Assembly (NCBI GenBank): GCA_020725265.1
Contig: DYFK01000007.1
Coordinates: forward strand, 89,628-153,627
Length of the DNA stretch: 64,000 nt
Reading direction: 5' to 3'
From: Hydrogenophilus sp.
GTDB taxonomy: Bacteria > Pseudomonadota > Gammaproteobacteria > Burkholderiales > Thiobacillaceae
Each line of letters opens with the position of its first letter. Position 1 is the stretch's first letter. Below are positions 17,579 through 25,493 of the stretch, piece after piece. Made by a program: the position numbers and the translations under genes. The notes beneath the pieces are model-generated. The model was not told the origin of the DNA. It searched no databases and worked only from the letters and a program-made list of their open reading frames with translations.

Positions 17579-18115
17579 ATGAATTCGATGATCGAAACCC
17601 TGATGTATCAGCTCGGCCAGGTTTTCATGTTGCCGGTCCTGGCCACCGTGGCCCTGTTGTTCCTGTACGCGTTCTACGCCCTCGGCGCCTTTCTGGTGCA
17701 AGCCTGGCAACGGCGCGGCGGCATCAACGCCGGACCGGGCTATCCGCTGCTGGCCTATGCCCGCGACAACCCGAACCATGGCGACGACGACCTGGACGTC
17801 GCCGCCCACAGGATGATGGAACACGCCCGCATCGCCACCCGGGTGGCGCCCATGCTGGGCCTGGTGGCGACCATGATTCCGATGGGTCCGGCCCTGAAAT
17901 CGCTGGCCGACGGCAATCTCGCCAGCGTGTCGCACAACCTCACGGTGGCTTTCTCGGCGGTGATCCTGGCCCTGATCGCGGCCAGCATCACCTTCTATAT
18001 CGTTTCCGTGCGCCGGCGCTGGCTGGCCGAGGAGCTGGCCTGGCTGAACGCGCGCCGCGCCGTGCCGGGCACCATGCCCGCCGCCGGCATGGCCGCGCAA
18101 GGGGGCGCCGCATGA
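17579..18115 (+). CDS. MotA/TolQ/ExbB-type proton channel protein
   Basis: 178 aa, ATG 17579 with AAAGGAAA upstream. Membrane segments at about 16-42, 95-115 and 125-150; the MotA/TolQ/ExbB core includes RVAPMLGLVATMIPMGPAL and a long second helix VAFSAVILALIAASITFYI. It is shorter than E. coli ExbB and groups by context with the HmuU-like channel proteins found next to HmuS and DUF2149. It overlaps the DUF2149 gene by ATGA, so the two are coupled and probably form one energising complex with TonB. Confidence 0.85.
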   Translation: MNSMIETLMYQLGQVFMLPVLATVALLFLYAFYALGAFLVQAWQRRGGINAGPGYPLLAYARDNPNHGDDDLDVAAHRMMEHARIATRVAPMLGLVATMIPMGPALKSLADGNLASVSHNLTVAFSAVILALIAASITFYIVSVRRRWLAEELAWLNARRAVPGTMPAAGMAAQGGAA

Positions 18116-18465
18116 AACTGCTGCACGAACCCGAGAGCGACGATCCGATCCTGTCGGTGGTCAACCTGATCGACATTTTCCTGGTCATCATCGCCGCGCT
18201 GCTCATCACCGTGGCCCAGAACCCGCTGCTCAATCCGTTCAGCAAGCGTGACGTCACGGTGATCACCGATCCCGGCAAGCCGAGCATGGAAATGATCGTC
18301 AAGAAGGGCGAGAAGATCGAGCACTACAAGGCCAGCGGCGAGATCGGCCAGGGCGAGGGCGAAAAGGCCGGCATCGCCTACCGGATGAAGGATGGCTCGA
18401 TGGTGTACGTACCGGAGACGCCGGAGGCGCGATTCGAGCCCACCGTCGGCGACCCGGCGCCATGA
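18112..18465 (+). CDS. DUF2149 protein (ExbD/HmuV-like membrane partner)
   Basis: 117 aa. A single N-terminal membrane helix (about 18-38, VVNLIDIFLVIIAALLI) preceded by a conserved DDPILS segment, then a small soluble domain; this is the DUF2149 pattern. The domain occurs next to CobN-like HmuS and ExbB-like genes in haem-uptake operons. By position and topology it replaces ExbD: one helix with an Asp inside it (LIDIF) that could carry protons. Start ATG overlaps the ExbB-like stop; its own stop sits inside another ATGA. Confidence 0.82.
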   Translation: MKLLHEPESDDPILSVVNLIDIFLVIIAALLITVAQNPLLNPFSKRDVTVITDPGKPSMEMIVKKGEKIEHYKASGEIGQGEGEKAGIAYRMKDGSMVYVPETPEARFEPTVGDPAP

Positions 18466-18503
18466 AACCTTCCCGCCACGCCTGGCCCGGGGATGGATGG
18501 TGA
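18462..18503 (+). other. Possible 13-codon coupling ORF leading into tonB
   Basis: The DUF2149 stop is embedded in ATGA; that ATG opens a 13-codon frame (MKPSRHAWPGDGW) whose TGA at 18501-18503 falls two bases after the tonB ATG (18497-18499). Ribosomes could terminate and re-initiate at tonB. It may equally be chance. Confidence 0.3.
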
Positions 18504-19816
18504 CGCCGCCGGCCCGGGAGGATTTCGCCTTCGACCCGCTGGTCGCGTCGCTGGTGGCGCTGGCGCACGCCCTGGCGCTGCTCGCCTGGCAGCCGATGGC
18601 CGCGCCGCCACCCCGGGAAAGCGTGCTGCGCGCGGTGATCCTGCCCGACATCGCGGCGCGCCCTCAGGCGCCAAGCCCGGAACCCGCGCGACCGGATGTC
18701 CGCCCGACCGCGCAGGCCAGACCGGCCGCGCCCACGCGCGCAGCCGTGGCGCCGGAATGGTCGGACGCGGCCCCGCCGATCGCCGCCCTGGCTTCGCCGT
18801 CGGCGCCGGTCCCGACCCTGGCCGACGCCGGCGCGCCGGCGCGGCCGTCACCACCGGCACGCGCCGAACCGGGGCCGGTGGCCGGTATCGCGCTCGCGCG
18901 CGCCGCGCCACCCGTGCCGCCCGCGCCGCCCGACATCGCCGCGCCGGCCTCGCTCGCCCGCGCCCGGGCAACCGGTCCGACCAGCCACGCGCCGGCATCC
19001 GCGCCGATCAGCGCAATCCCGGCCGCGCCATCGTCAGCGGCCCCGGCCCCGGCTGCGCCCGTCAGCGCGCTGACCAGCACCCATGCATCGACGCGGCCGG
19101 CCATCGCCGTCCGCGCGACGGAATCGGCGATCACGCGGATCGACACCCCGCCGGTGATGGCCATGCGTCCATCGGACACCCGGGCCGTCGGCGCGCGCAC
19201 GGCGCTGACGCGGGCGGCATCCTCGTTGCCGCCGGCCGGTGCCGAAGCGCGCGCGACGGAACCGGGGCCGGCCGTGACCGATTCGGGCGACGGCGGAAAG
19301 CTGGTCGCGTCCGCGCCGGAAGCAGCCGCGCTCGCCAGGGGGGGGGCCCTTGCCGATTCCCGGCGCCCCACCGCGCCGCTCGAAACCGGGAGTACGACCG
19401 GATCGGCGCGCCTGGCCGAAGCCGGCGCCGCCAGCGAGCGGGCGGCGCCGGCCGAAGTTGAACCCGTGCTGCTCGCCCACGCCGCGCCCGGCCGGCCGAT
19501 CCCGGTAGGCGGCGGTGGCGCGGGCGGCTTCGACAGTGTCGATTACGCCGACGACAACCCGGTCTTCGTGTACCCGCGCGTGGCCGTGCGCCTGGGTCTG
19601 CAAGGCACGGTGCTGCTGGACGTGGAAGTCCTGCCCGACGGTCGTGCCGGCGGCATCCGCCTGAAGAAAAGTAGCGGCCACCCGCAACTCGACCGCGACG
19701 CCGCCAGCCAGATGGCCACCTGGCGCTTCAAACCGCAAATCCGCCAGGGCCGCGCGCAAACCACCCGGGTCACGGTACCCGTCAACTATCGTCTGGACTC
19801 GAAAGGAAGACCATGA
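18497..19816 (+). CDS. tonB: TonB protein with long Ala/Pro linker
   Basis: 439 aa from ATG 18497. Short cytoplasmic start, membrane anchor about 13-31 (LVASLVALAHALALLAW), a very long periplasmic linker rich in Ala and Pro (about 35-345), and a canonical C-terminal TonB domain from about 350: YPRVAVRLGLQGTVLLDVEV, SGHPQLDRDAA, MATWRFKPQ and VTVPVNYRL. It transduces proton-motive force to outer-membrane receptors. Together with the ExbB-like and DUF2149 genes it gives this operon its own energiser. It carries a run of nine G at 19338-19346. The linker is longer than in E. coli TonB (239 aa total). Confidence 0.88.
   Translation: MVTPPAREDFAFDPLVASLVALAHALALLAWQPMAAPPPRESVLRAVILPDIAARPQAPSPEPARPDVRPTAQARPAAPTRAAVAPEWSDAAPPIAALASPSAPVPTLADAGAPARPSPPARAEPGPVAGIALARAAPPVPPAPPDIAAPASLARARATGPTSHAPASAPISAIPAAPSSAAPAPAAPVSALTSTHASTRPAIAVRATESAITRIDTPPVMAMRPSDTRAVGARTALTRAASSLPPAGAEARATEPGPAVTDSGDGGKLVASAPEAAALARGGALADSRRPTAPLETGSTTGSARLAEAGAASERAAPAEVEPVLLAHAAPGRPIPVGGGGAGGFDSVDYADDNPVFVYPRVAVRLGLQGTVLLDVEVLPDGRAGGIRLKKSSGHPQLDRDAASQMATWRFKPQIRQGRAQTTRVTVPVNYRLDSKGRP
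19338..19346 (+). repeat. Poly-G(9) tract inside tonB
   Basis: Nine consecutive G in the linker-coding part of tonB. The frame is open across it as written. Such tracts can slip during replication, and a change of one base would remove the TonB C-terminal domain. Confidence 0.6.
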
Positions 19817-21288
19817 AAAGCACCACCCTGATTCTCGCCCTGGCCGCTGCCATGGCGCTGCCGGCGCCCGGCCTCGCCGACGCGGACGCCACGGGCTCCG
19901 CGCTGCATTACATCCGCCTGGCCGCCGAAGCCGGCGATCCGGAAGCGCAAGCCCGCCTCGGCTGGATGTTCGAGCAGGGTGACGGCGCCCCGCTCGATCC
20001 GGTCGAAGCGGCGCGCTGGTACGGCCTGGCCGCCGAGCAGGGCGACGCCATCGGCCAGTACAACCTGGCGCTGCTGCTGCTGCGCGAACCCGGCGACCCG
20101 GCGCGGGCCGCCGGCCTGCTGGAACGGGCGGCGGAACAGAATCTCGCCGTCGCCCAGGCGCGACTCGCGGAACTGTACGAACACGGCGCCGGTGTCGCCG
20201 CCGACCCCGCGCTTGCTTTGCGCTGGCTGCGCGCCGCCGCCGAACAGGGCGACTCGCCGGCCATGAACGACCTCGCTCTCAAGTACATCCAGGGACGTGG
20301 CGTGCCCGCCGACCCCGCCGAGGCGCTGGTCTGGTTCCGCAAGGCCGCCGAGGCCGGTAGCGTAGAGGCGCGTGGCAATCTCGGCCTGATCCTGAAGGAC
20401 GGTCTCAATGGCGTCCCGCCCGATCCCATCGAGGCCGCGCGCTGGCTGGAACTGGCGGTCGCGGATGGTCACGCGGCGTCGCGTTACCCGCTCGCCGACC
20501 TGTATGAAAAGGGGCTTGGCATGGCGCGCGATCCGGAACGGGCGCTGCGTGAGTATCGCGCCGCCGCCGAGGCCGGCGACATGGCCGCCGCCATGCGTCT
20601 GGGCTGGCTGCTGGAAACCGGCGAACTGGGCGTGGCCGACGCCGCCGCCGCGCTGCCCTGGTACCAATTGGCCGCCGAGGCTGGCGACCGCGCCGCGCAG
20701 AACAATCTCGGCCGCCTCCATCGCGAGGGTTCGGCGCTGCCGGCCGACCACGCGCTAGCGCGGCACTGGTTCGAGCGCGCCGCCGGCCAGGGCGACGCGC
20801 TGGCCGCGTATAACCTGGGCCTGATGCTGGAACAGGGCCAGGGCGGCGACAAGAACGTCGATCAGGCCATGGCCTGGTATCAACGCGCGGCGGATGCCGC
20901 CATGGTCGCCGCGCAAAGCCGGCTCGGCCTGCTGCTGCACCGCGCCAACCGGACCGGCGAGGCCGTGCGCTGGCTGACGCTGGCGGCGGAAGCGGGCGAC
21001 AGCACCGCCGCCAACAATCTCGGCGTGATCCTGGAACAGGGGCGCGGCGTGGCCAAGGATGAAACCCTGGCCGCGCACTGGTATCGCCAGGCCGCCGAGG
21101 CCGGCGATCGCATCGCCCAGAACAATCTGGGCGTGCTCTACCGTGATGGCCGCGGCGTCGGCAAGAACGTCGAAGCCGCCTTGCACTGGTTCAAGCGTTC
21201 GGCGGATGCCGGTTACCCGCGCGCGCAACTCAACCTCGGCCTGTTGCTCGACACCCGCGCCAAGGCCGCCCGCAAGTCTGGAAAATGA
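19813..21288 (+). CDS. Periplasmic Sel1-like repeat protein
   Basis: 491 aa. Signal peptide MKSTTLILALAAAMALPAPGLA, then about a dozen 34-36-residue Sel1 units (pattern AA..GD..AQ..LG.....G......A..W), e.g. LAAEAGDPEAQARLGWMF. These alpha-alpha superhelices serve as protein-interaction scaffolds. It overlaps tonB by ATGA and the ChaN-family gene by ATGATG. A scaffold role for the haem-import complex is inferred from position only. Confidence 0.85.
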   Translation: MKSTTLILALAAAMALPAPGLADADATGSALHYIRLAAEAGDPEAQARLGWMFEQGDGAPLDPVEAARWYGLAAEQGDAIGQYNLALLLLREPGDPARAAGLLERAAEQNLAVAQARLAELYEHGAGVAADPALALRWLRAAAEQGDSPAMNDLALKYIQGRGVPADPAEALVWFRKAAEAGSVEARGNLGLILKDGLNGVPPDPIEAARWLELAVADGHAASRYPLADLYEKGLGMARDPERALREYRAAAEAGDMAAAMRLGWLLETGELGVADAAAALPWYQLAAEAGDRAAQNNLGRLHREGSALPADHALARHWFERAAGQGDALAAYNLGLMLEQGQGGDKNVDQAMAWYQRAADAAMVAAQSRLGLLLHRANRTGEAVRWLTLAAEAGDSTAANNLGVILEQGRGVAKDETLAAHWYRQAAEAGDRIAQNNLGVLYRDGRGVGKNVEAALHWFKRSADAGYPRAQLNLGLLLDTRAKAARKSGK

Positions 21289-21341
21289 TGCCCACGCCAT
21301 TCCGCCGTCCCGCCCACCAGCCCCTTGCCGGAGACCATCCG

Positions 21342-22289
21342 ATGCCGCCCTCGTCCGCCACCATGACCGCCATCCCCGCCCGCCCGTGCCAGCGTCATCC
21401 AGTCTGGCTGTGCCTGGTTGCCGCCTGTCTGCTGACTCCGACCGGCGCGCTCGCGGACCGCCTGCTGCGCGCCGCCGACGGTGCCGAGGTCACGCGCGCC
21501 GAACTGGTCGCGGAACTGGTCGGCGCCGATTTCGTGCTGCTTGGCGAGCTGCACGACAACCCCGCTCACCATGATCGCCGCGCCGAACTGCTGTCCGAGC
21601 TGACCGGCCGGATCGGCGCGGTGGTGGTCGAGCATCTCGACCGCGGCACCCGCCTGGACGCCGCCGCGCCGCTGGATGGCGCGCTCGACGCCGCCGGCTA
21701 CCGCAAAACCGCCTGGCGCTGGCCGATACAACGCCGGCTGTTCGAATCGGCGCGCGCGGCGGCGCCGGCAGTGGTTGGCGGCAACCTCAGTCGCGCCGAT
21801 GGCCGCCGCGTGGCGATGGATGGCGCCGGCGCGCTCGATGCCCGGCTGGACGCGCTGATCACCAACGCACCACTCGACGACGACATCCGCGCCCGCCTGG
21901 ACCGCGATCTGGTCGCCGGCCATTGCGGTCAGCTCGATGACACCCGCTTGCCCAACATGCGCCTGGCGCAGCGCGGCCGCGACGCCGCCCTGGCTCATGC
22001 CCTGCTCGCGGAGGCCAACCGCCCGGCGGTGCTGCTCGCCGGCAACGGCCACGTCCGCCGCGATTACGGCGTCCCCAGCCTGCTCGCGCGGGCGGTGTCC
22101 GACGCGCGCGTGGTCAGCGTCGGCTTCCTCGAAACCGACCAGGCGTCCGGCACGTGGCCGGACATGCCGCGCGCGGCTTTCGACTACCTCTGGATCACCG
22201 CGCCGGCGACGCGCCCCGACCCCTGCGCCAACCTGCGCATGCCCCCGCTGACTCCGGCGCGCGTTGACAGCGGCACCACAATCAACTGA
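21342..22289 (+). CDS. ChaN/PhuW-family haem-binding protein
   Basis: 315 aa from ATG 21342, chosen for GGAGA seven bases upstream; an earlier ATG at 21285 overlaps the Sel1 gene stop and would add 19 residues. The signal sequence ends LTPTGALA. The core matches the ChaN (DUF399, Tiki-like) family: FVLLGELHDNPAHHDRRAEL, VVVEHLDRG and LLAGNGHVRRDYGVP. ChaN of Campylobacter binds haem as a dimer, and PhuW is its Pseudomonas counterpart in haem uptake. No lipobox is obvious here, so it is probably soluble periplasmic. It supports haem as substrate of the operon. Confidence 0.85.
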   Translation: MPPSSATMTAIPARPCQRHPVWLCLVAACLLTPTGALADRLLRAADGAEVTRAELVAELVGADFVLLGELHDNPAHHDRRAELLSELTGRIGAVVVEHLDRGTRLDAAAPLDGALDAAGYRKTAWRWPIQRRLFESARAAAPAVVGGNLSRADGRRVAMDGAGALDARLDALITNAPLDDDIRARLDRDLVAGHCGQLDDTRLPNMRLAQRGRDAALAHALLAEANRPAVLLAGNGHVRRDYGVPSLLARAVSDARVVSVGFLETDQASGTWPDMPRAAFDYLWITAPATRPDPCANLRMPPLTPARVDSGTTIN

Positions 22290-22301
22290 TAATTATTCTC
22301 A
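22287..22301. promoter_or_regulatory. Near-perfect Fur box before the haem receptor
   Basis: TGATAATTATTCTCA matches 13 of 14 positions of the 7-1-7 Fur consensus TGATAATNATTATCA. It overlaps the stop codon of the ChaN-family gene and lies 92 bp before the receptor start, giving the receptor-hemP unit its own iron-regulated promoter. Confidence 0.82.
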
Positions 22302-22393
22302 TACGCACGTAGCCAGCCCCCGTTCGGCTTTCGCCGAGGCAGCAAGCCACGCTTGACCGACTTGATCCTCGCCCGAAACCGACAGGAGGCTAC

Positions 22394-24643
22394 ATGCCCG
22401 CTCACCATTCCCACGCTTCTCCCGCCGCCGCGTTCCCGTTCCGTCAGCGCCTGCTGGTGACGCTGATCGCATCACTGTCCGCGTCGGCGCCGCTTCAGGC
22501 CGCCGAGGAAGCGCGACTGCGCGACGTCGTCGTATCGGCGACCCGCGTCGAGCAGGACGTCGACGACGTCGCCAACACCGTCACCGTCATCGACGCCGAA
22601 CGCATCGCCCGGGAAATGCCCACCGACATCAAGGATCTGCTGCGCCACGAAACCGGCGTTTCCGTGCGCGCGCTACCCAACCGCTCGTCGGCGGCCTTCT
22701 ACAGCACCGGCCGGGGTGGCAACGAGGGCATCAATGTGCGCGGCCTGGAAGGCAACCAGGTCCTGCTCCAGGTCGACGGCGTGCGCCTGCCCATGGGCTA
22801 CTCCAGCGGCCCGTATCAGGCCGGGCGCGGCGATTACATCGACGTGGAAGCGTTCAAGCGCGTCGAAATCCTGCGTGGCCCGGCCTCGACTCAGTTCGGC
22901 AGCGATGGTCTGGCCGGCGCGGTCAGCTTTCTGACCAAGGATCCGGAAGATCTGCTCACCCTCGGACAGCCGACGCAGACCTCGGTCAAGCTCGGCTACG
23001 CCACTGCCGACCGGAGCTGGTCGCTGGTGCCGTCGTTCGCCGCGCGCGGCGAGAACATCGAAGGCATGATCCTGGCCAGCCTGCGCCGGGGCCACGAAAC
23101 CGAGACCATGGGCACCAACGGCGCGGCCGACAAATCCCGGACCAAGGCCAACCCGCAGGACACCCGTTCCGATTTCCTGATGGCCAAGCTGGTGCTCAAG
23201 CCAGCACGCGGCCACAACGTCAGGATCAGCGCCGAAAAGCTCGACCGCGAGATCAAGACCGACGTGCTGACCCTGTTCGGCGAAGCCAGCTACCCCACCA
23301 CCATCGACGTCGACGCCCGCGAGGACATCACCCGCGACCTGCTCAAGCTGGACTACCAGTACACCGACGCCGACAACCCCTGGTTCCAGCGCGCCACCGC
23401 CAGCCTCTACAAGCAGGATTCGAAAAACCTGCAATGGGGCTACGAGAAGCGCACCAATACCAGCGCCTGGAACGAGCGCACGCGCGACACCCACTACGCC
23501 GAGGACGTGGTCGGCGGCAATCTCCAGTTCGAAAGCGTGTTCGGCGACGCGGTCAGCCACCGCCTGGTCTATGGTGTCGACGCCTCGACCACCGAAGTCA
23601 GTTCGCTCAAGGAGGGCGCGCAGTTCCTGAATGGCTCGCTGGTCACTTCCGGCAGCAGCGCCTTCGTCGTCAACAAGAGCTTTCCGGATACCGATTACGA
23701 TCTGGCCGGCGCTTTCGTGCAGGACGAGATCGGCATCGGCCGCCTGAGCCTGATTCCCGGCCTGCGCTACGACCGCTTCAAACTGATGCCGCGCCCAGAC
23801 GCCTATTACACGATCAACAACGCCACGCCGCCGGCCACGCTCAAGGACAGCGCGGTATCGCCCAAATTCGGCATGATCTGGAAACAGGCGCCGCTGCTCA
23901 ACGCTTTCGCCCAGTACGCGCATGGTTTCCGCGCGCCGACGCCGACCCAGGTCAACGGCGGTGTCACCAACCTGACCGCGACCGCGCCCTACACCTCGAT
24001 CGGCAACCCCAACCTCAAGCCGGAGAAGAGCCGCTCGGTGGAACTCGGCATCCGCGGCCGCGACAACCGGCTGCGCTACAGCGCCAGCCTGTTCCGCAAC
24101 AAGTACGAGGATTTCATCCTCGCCAACCAGCAGGTCGGCGGCAGCGGCACCACGGCCGATCCCACGGTGTTCCAGTCGATCAACGTCAACGACGTCGAGA
24201 TCAGCGGTTTCGAGGCCAGCGCGGAATGGCATTTCACTCCTGACTGGTTGATCCTCGCCAGCTATGCCCAGGCCAAGGGCGACGAACGCTCGAACGGCGT
24301 GAAGAAGCCGCTGGCCACCATCGAACCGGACAAACTGGTGCTCGGCCTGCGCTACGAACGCGCCAACGACTGGGGCGGCGAGCTGACCGTGACCGCCGCC
24401 GGCAAGAAGAAGCGCAACCCGACGGCGACCAACTACACGCCCGACGGATACGAAGTGGTCGACCTCACCGGCTGGGTCCGGCTGAACAAGCACGCCACCG
24501 TCAACATCGGCGCTTTCAACCTGTTCGACAAGAAGTACCACCACTGGTCCGACGTGCGCACCGTCTCGGCGACCAGCACCATCCTCGACGCCTATACCCA
24601 GCCCGGCCGCAACTTCAGCGTCGCGCTGAAAGCGGATTTCTGA
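22394..24643 (+). CDS. hmuR: TonB-dependent haem/haemoglobin receptor, HmuR/PhuR type
   Basis: 749 aa; AGGAGG six bases before the ATG. Signal peptide ends APLQAAEE. The TonB box is near RDVVVSATR; the plug contains LLRHETGVSVRA, GNEGINVRGLEGNQVLLQ and VEILRGPASTQFGSDGLAG. The barrel carries the haem-receptor FRAP sequence (YAHGFRAPTPTQVNGG) and, 33 residues on, NPNLKPEKS, equivalent to the NPDL box. This places it in the haemoglobin/transferrin/lactoferrin receptor family. C-terminal Phe is present. It is followed by hemP and preceded by a strong Fur box. Ligand haem or haemoprotein is a firm family-level inference. Confidence 0.92.
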   Translation: MPAHHSHASPAAAFPFRQRLLVTLIASLSASAPLQAAEEARLRDVVVSATRVEQDVDDVANTVTVIDAERIAREMPTDIKDLLRHETGVSVRALPNRSSAAFYSTGRGGNEGINVRGLEGNQVLLQVDGVRLPMGYSSGPYQAGRGDYIDVEAFKRVEILRGPASTQFGSDGLAGAVSFLTKDPEDLLTLGQPTQTSVKLGYATADRSWSLVPSFAARGENIEGMILASLRRGHETETMGTNGAADKSRTKANPQDTRSDFLMAKLVLKPARGHNVRISAEKLDREIKTDVLTLFGEASYPTTIDVDAREDITRDLLKLDYQYTDADNPWFQRATASLYKQDSKNLQWGYEKRTNTSAWNERTRDTHYAEDVVGGNLQFESVFGDAVSHRLVYGVDASTTEVSSLKEGAQFLNGSLVTSGSSAFVVNKSFPDTDYDLAGAFVQDEIGIGRLSLIPGLRYDRFKLMPRPDAYYTINNATPPATLKDSAVSPKFGMIWKQAPLLNAFAQYAHGFRAPTPTQVNGGVTNLTATAPYTSIGNPNLKPEKSRSVELGIRGRDNRLRYSASLFRNKYEDFILANQQVGGSGTTADPTVFQSINVNDVEISGFEASAEWHFTPDWLILASYAQAKGDERSNGVKKPLATIEPDKLVLGLRYERANDWGGELTVTAAGKKKRNPTATNYTPDGYEVVDLTGWVRLNKHATVNIGAFNLFDKKYHHWSDVRTVSATSTILDAYTQPGRNFSVALKADF

Positions 24644-24660
24644 TCCTGATGGAGCACACC

Positions 24661-24834
24661 ATGCAACCCGGCAAACACCCCCGCGCCACAGGCACCCCAC
24701 CCCCCCGGGAACATCCCCAGATCGTGCTGTCGCGGGATCTGTTCCGCGATGGCCCGGTGGTCCGCATCGTCCACGGCGATCAGGTCTACCTGCTGCGGCG
24801 GACTCGCGAAAACCGACTCATCCTCACCAAATAA
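24661..24834 (+). CDS. hemP: Hemin uptake protein HemP
   Basis: 57 aa from ATG 24661 (GGAG six bases upstream); an ATG at 24649 is in frame. The C-terminal signature VRIVHGDQVYLLRRTRENRL followed by ILTK is diagnostic of HemP. HemP/HmuP is a small protein needed for full expression of haem receptor genes in several Proteobacteria, and is typically adjacent to them. It is 17 bp after the receptor gene. Confidence 0.92.
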   Translation: MQPGKHPRATGTPPPREHPQIVLSRDLFRDGPVVRIVHGDQVYLLRRTRENRLILTK

Positions 24835-24852
24835 CCCCGGGAGAACGCGGCC

Positions 24853-25128
24853 ATGAATACACCCGAAACCGACCCGGATGCCGTGGTCGGGCGCCCGGAC
24901 CTGGACGCCCTGATGCTGGTGTCGACCGCCTGCTTCCACATGATCCGGCATGTCGAGACCGGCACCGGTGAAGCCGCCCGCCAGGCGGCCGGGCAACTGG
25001 AATGCGTGGCCCGCCTGCCCGGCATCGACCTCGACACCGCGCGCCTGGCCAGCAGGCTCGCGGCCCGCTGTCAGCGGCTCGCGACCGATGATCGAGGGCA
25101 GCCCAAAAAATCCGCGATCGGGGTTTGA
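24853..25128 (+). CDS. Small hypothetical protein after hemP
   Basis: 91 aa, ATG preceded by GGGAGA. No signal peptide and no recognised domain; mostly helical, with a Cys-His pair (STACFHMIRHVETG) near residue 27 and further Cys at about 50 and 73. It is 18 bp after hemP and has coding-like GC3, so probably a real last gene of the haem unit. Its stop overlaps the -35 hexamer of the downstream promoter. Function unknown. Confidence 0.6.
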   Translation: MNTPETDPDAVVGRPDLDALMLVSTACFHMIRHVETGTGEAARQAAGQLECVARLPGIDLDTARLASRLAARCQRLATDDRGQPKKSAIGV

Positions 25129-25153
25129 CAAACCCGAAATCATTTCATACATT
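25125..25153 (+). promoter_or_regulatory. Strong sigma70-type promoter
   Basis: A perfect -35 TTGACA (25125-25130), an exact 17-bp spacer and a -10 TACATT (25148-25153, 4 of 6). Expected start near 25160. No coding region follows on this strand before the terminator at 25305. Confidence 0.7.
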
Positions 25154-25159
25154 GACATC

Positions 25160-25305
25160 CGAAATGCCTGTTAGGCATTGGCCCAATCCCTACCGGCTGT
25201 TCCGAGCCATCTGGCAGCCGGCCGGGATAGTTGGTGGCGAAGCGCGAGCTTTGCGGCTGACATCCTCCTCCTCTCTTGAACCCCGGCGCGTCCGGGGTTT
25301 TTTTT
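25160..25305 (+). ncRNA. Candidate small RNA, about 145 nt, with anti-SD tract
   Basis: Between the promoter at 25125-25153 and a terminator there is no gene but there are three further hairpins: AATGCC/GGCATT (25163-25179, 5-nt loop), CCGGCTG/CAGCCGG (25193-25221) and GCGAAG/CTTTGC with one G-U (25237-25254). A single-stranded tract TCCTCCTCCTCTC (25263-25275) complementary to Shine-Dalgarno sequences lies just before the terminator. This architecture is typical of trans-acting sRNAs. It follows the haem-uptake operon but has its own promoter; no Fur box is seen over it. Existence is inferred. Confidence 0.6.
25279..25305 (+). terminator. Rho-independent terminator
   Basis: Stem AACCCCGG (25279-25286) / CCGGGGTT (25292-25299), loop CGCGT, with a run of eight T at 25298-25305. 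Ends the candidate sRNA and any read-through from the haem operon. Confidence 0.88.
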
Positions 25306-25493
25306 GGCTTCCGCGGCGGCACTGCTCCCGCCGACGACGGCGATCACGACGAAACCTGCGCGGCTTCTTGCGCATCGAGTCTGGATCTCGCACTTTTCGG
25401 CCAGCCCGGCTGGTGGCGTAAGCTGATTGCGGCTGATGAAAAATGGGTCTCGGGAACGAACTTTCCACACTTGGCGGTTTGCAATCCTATGGT

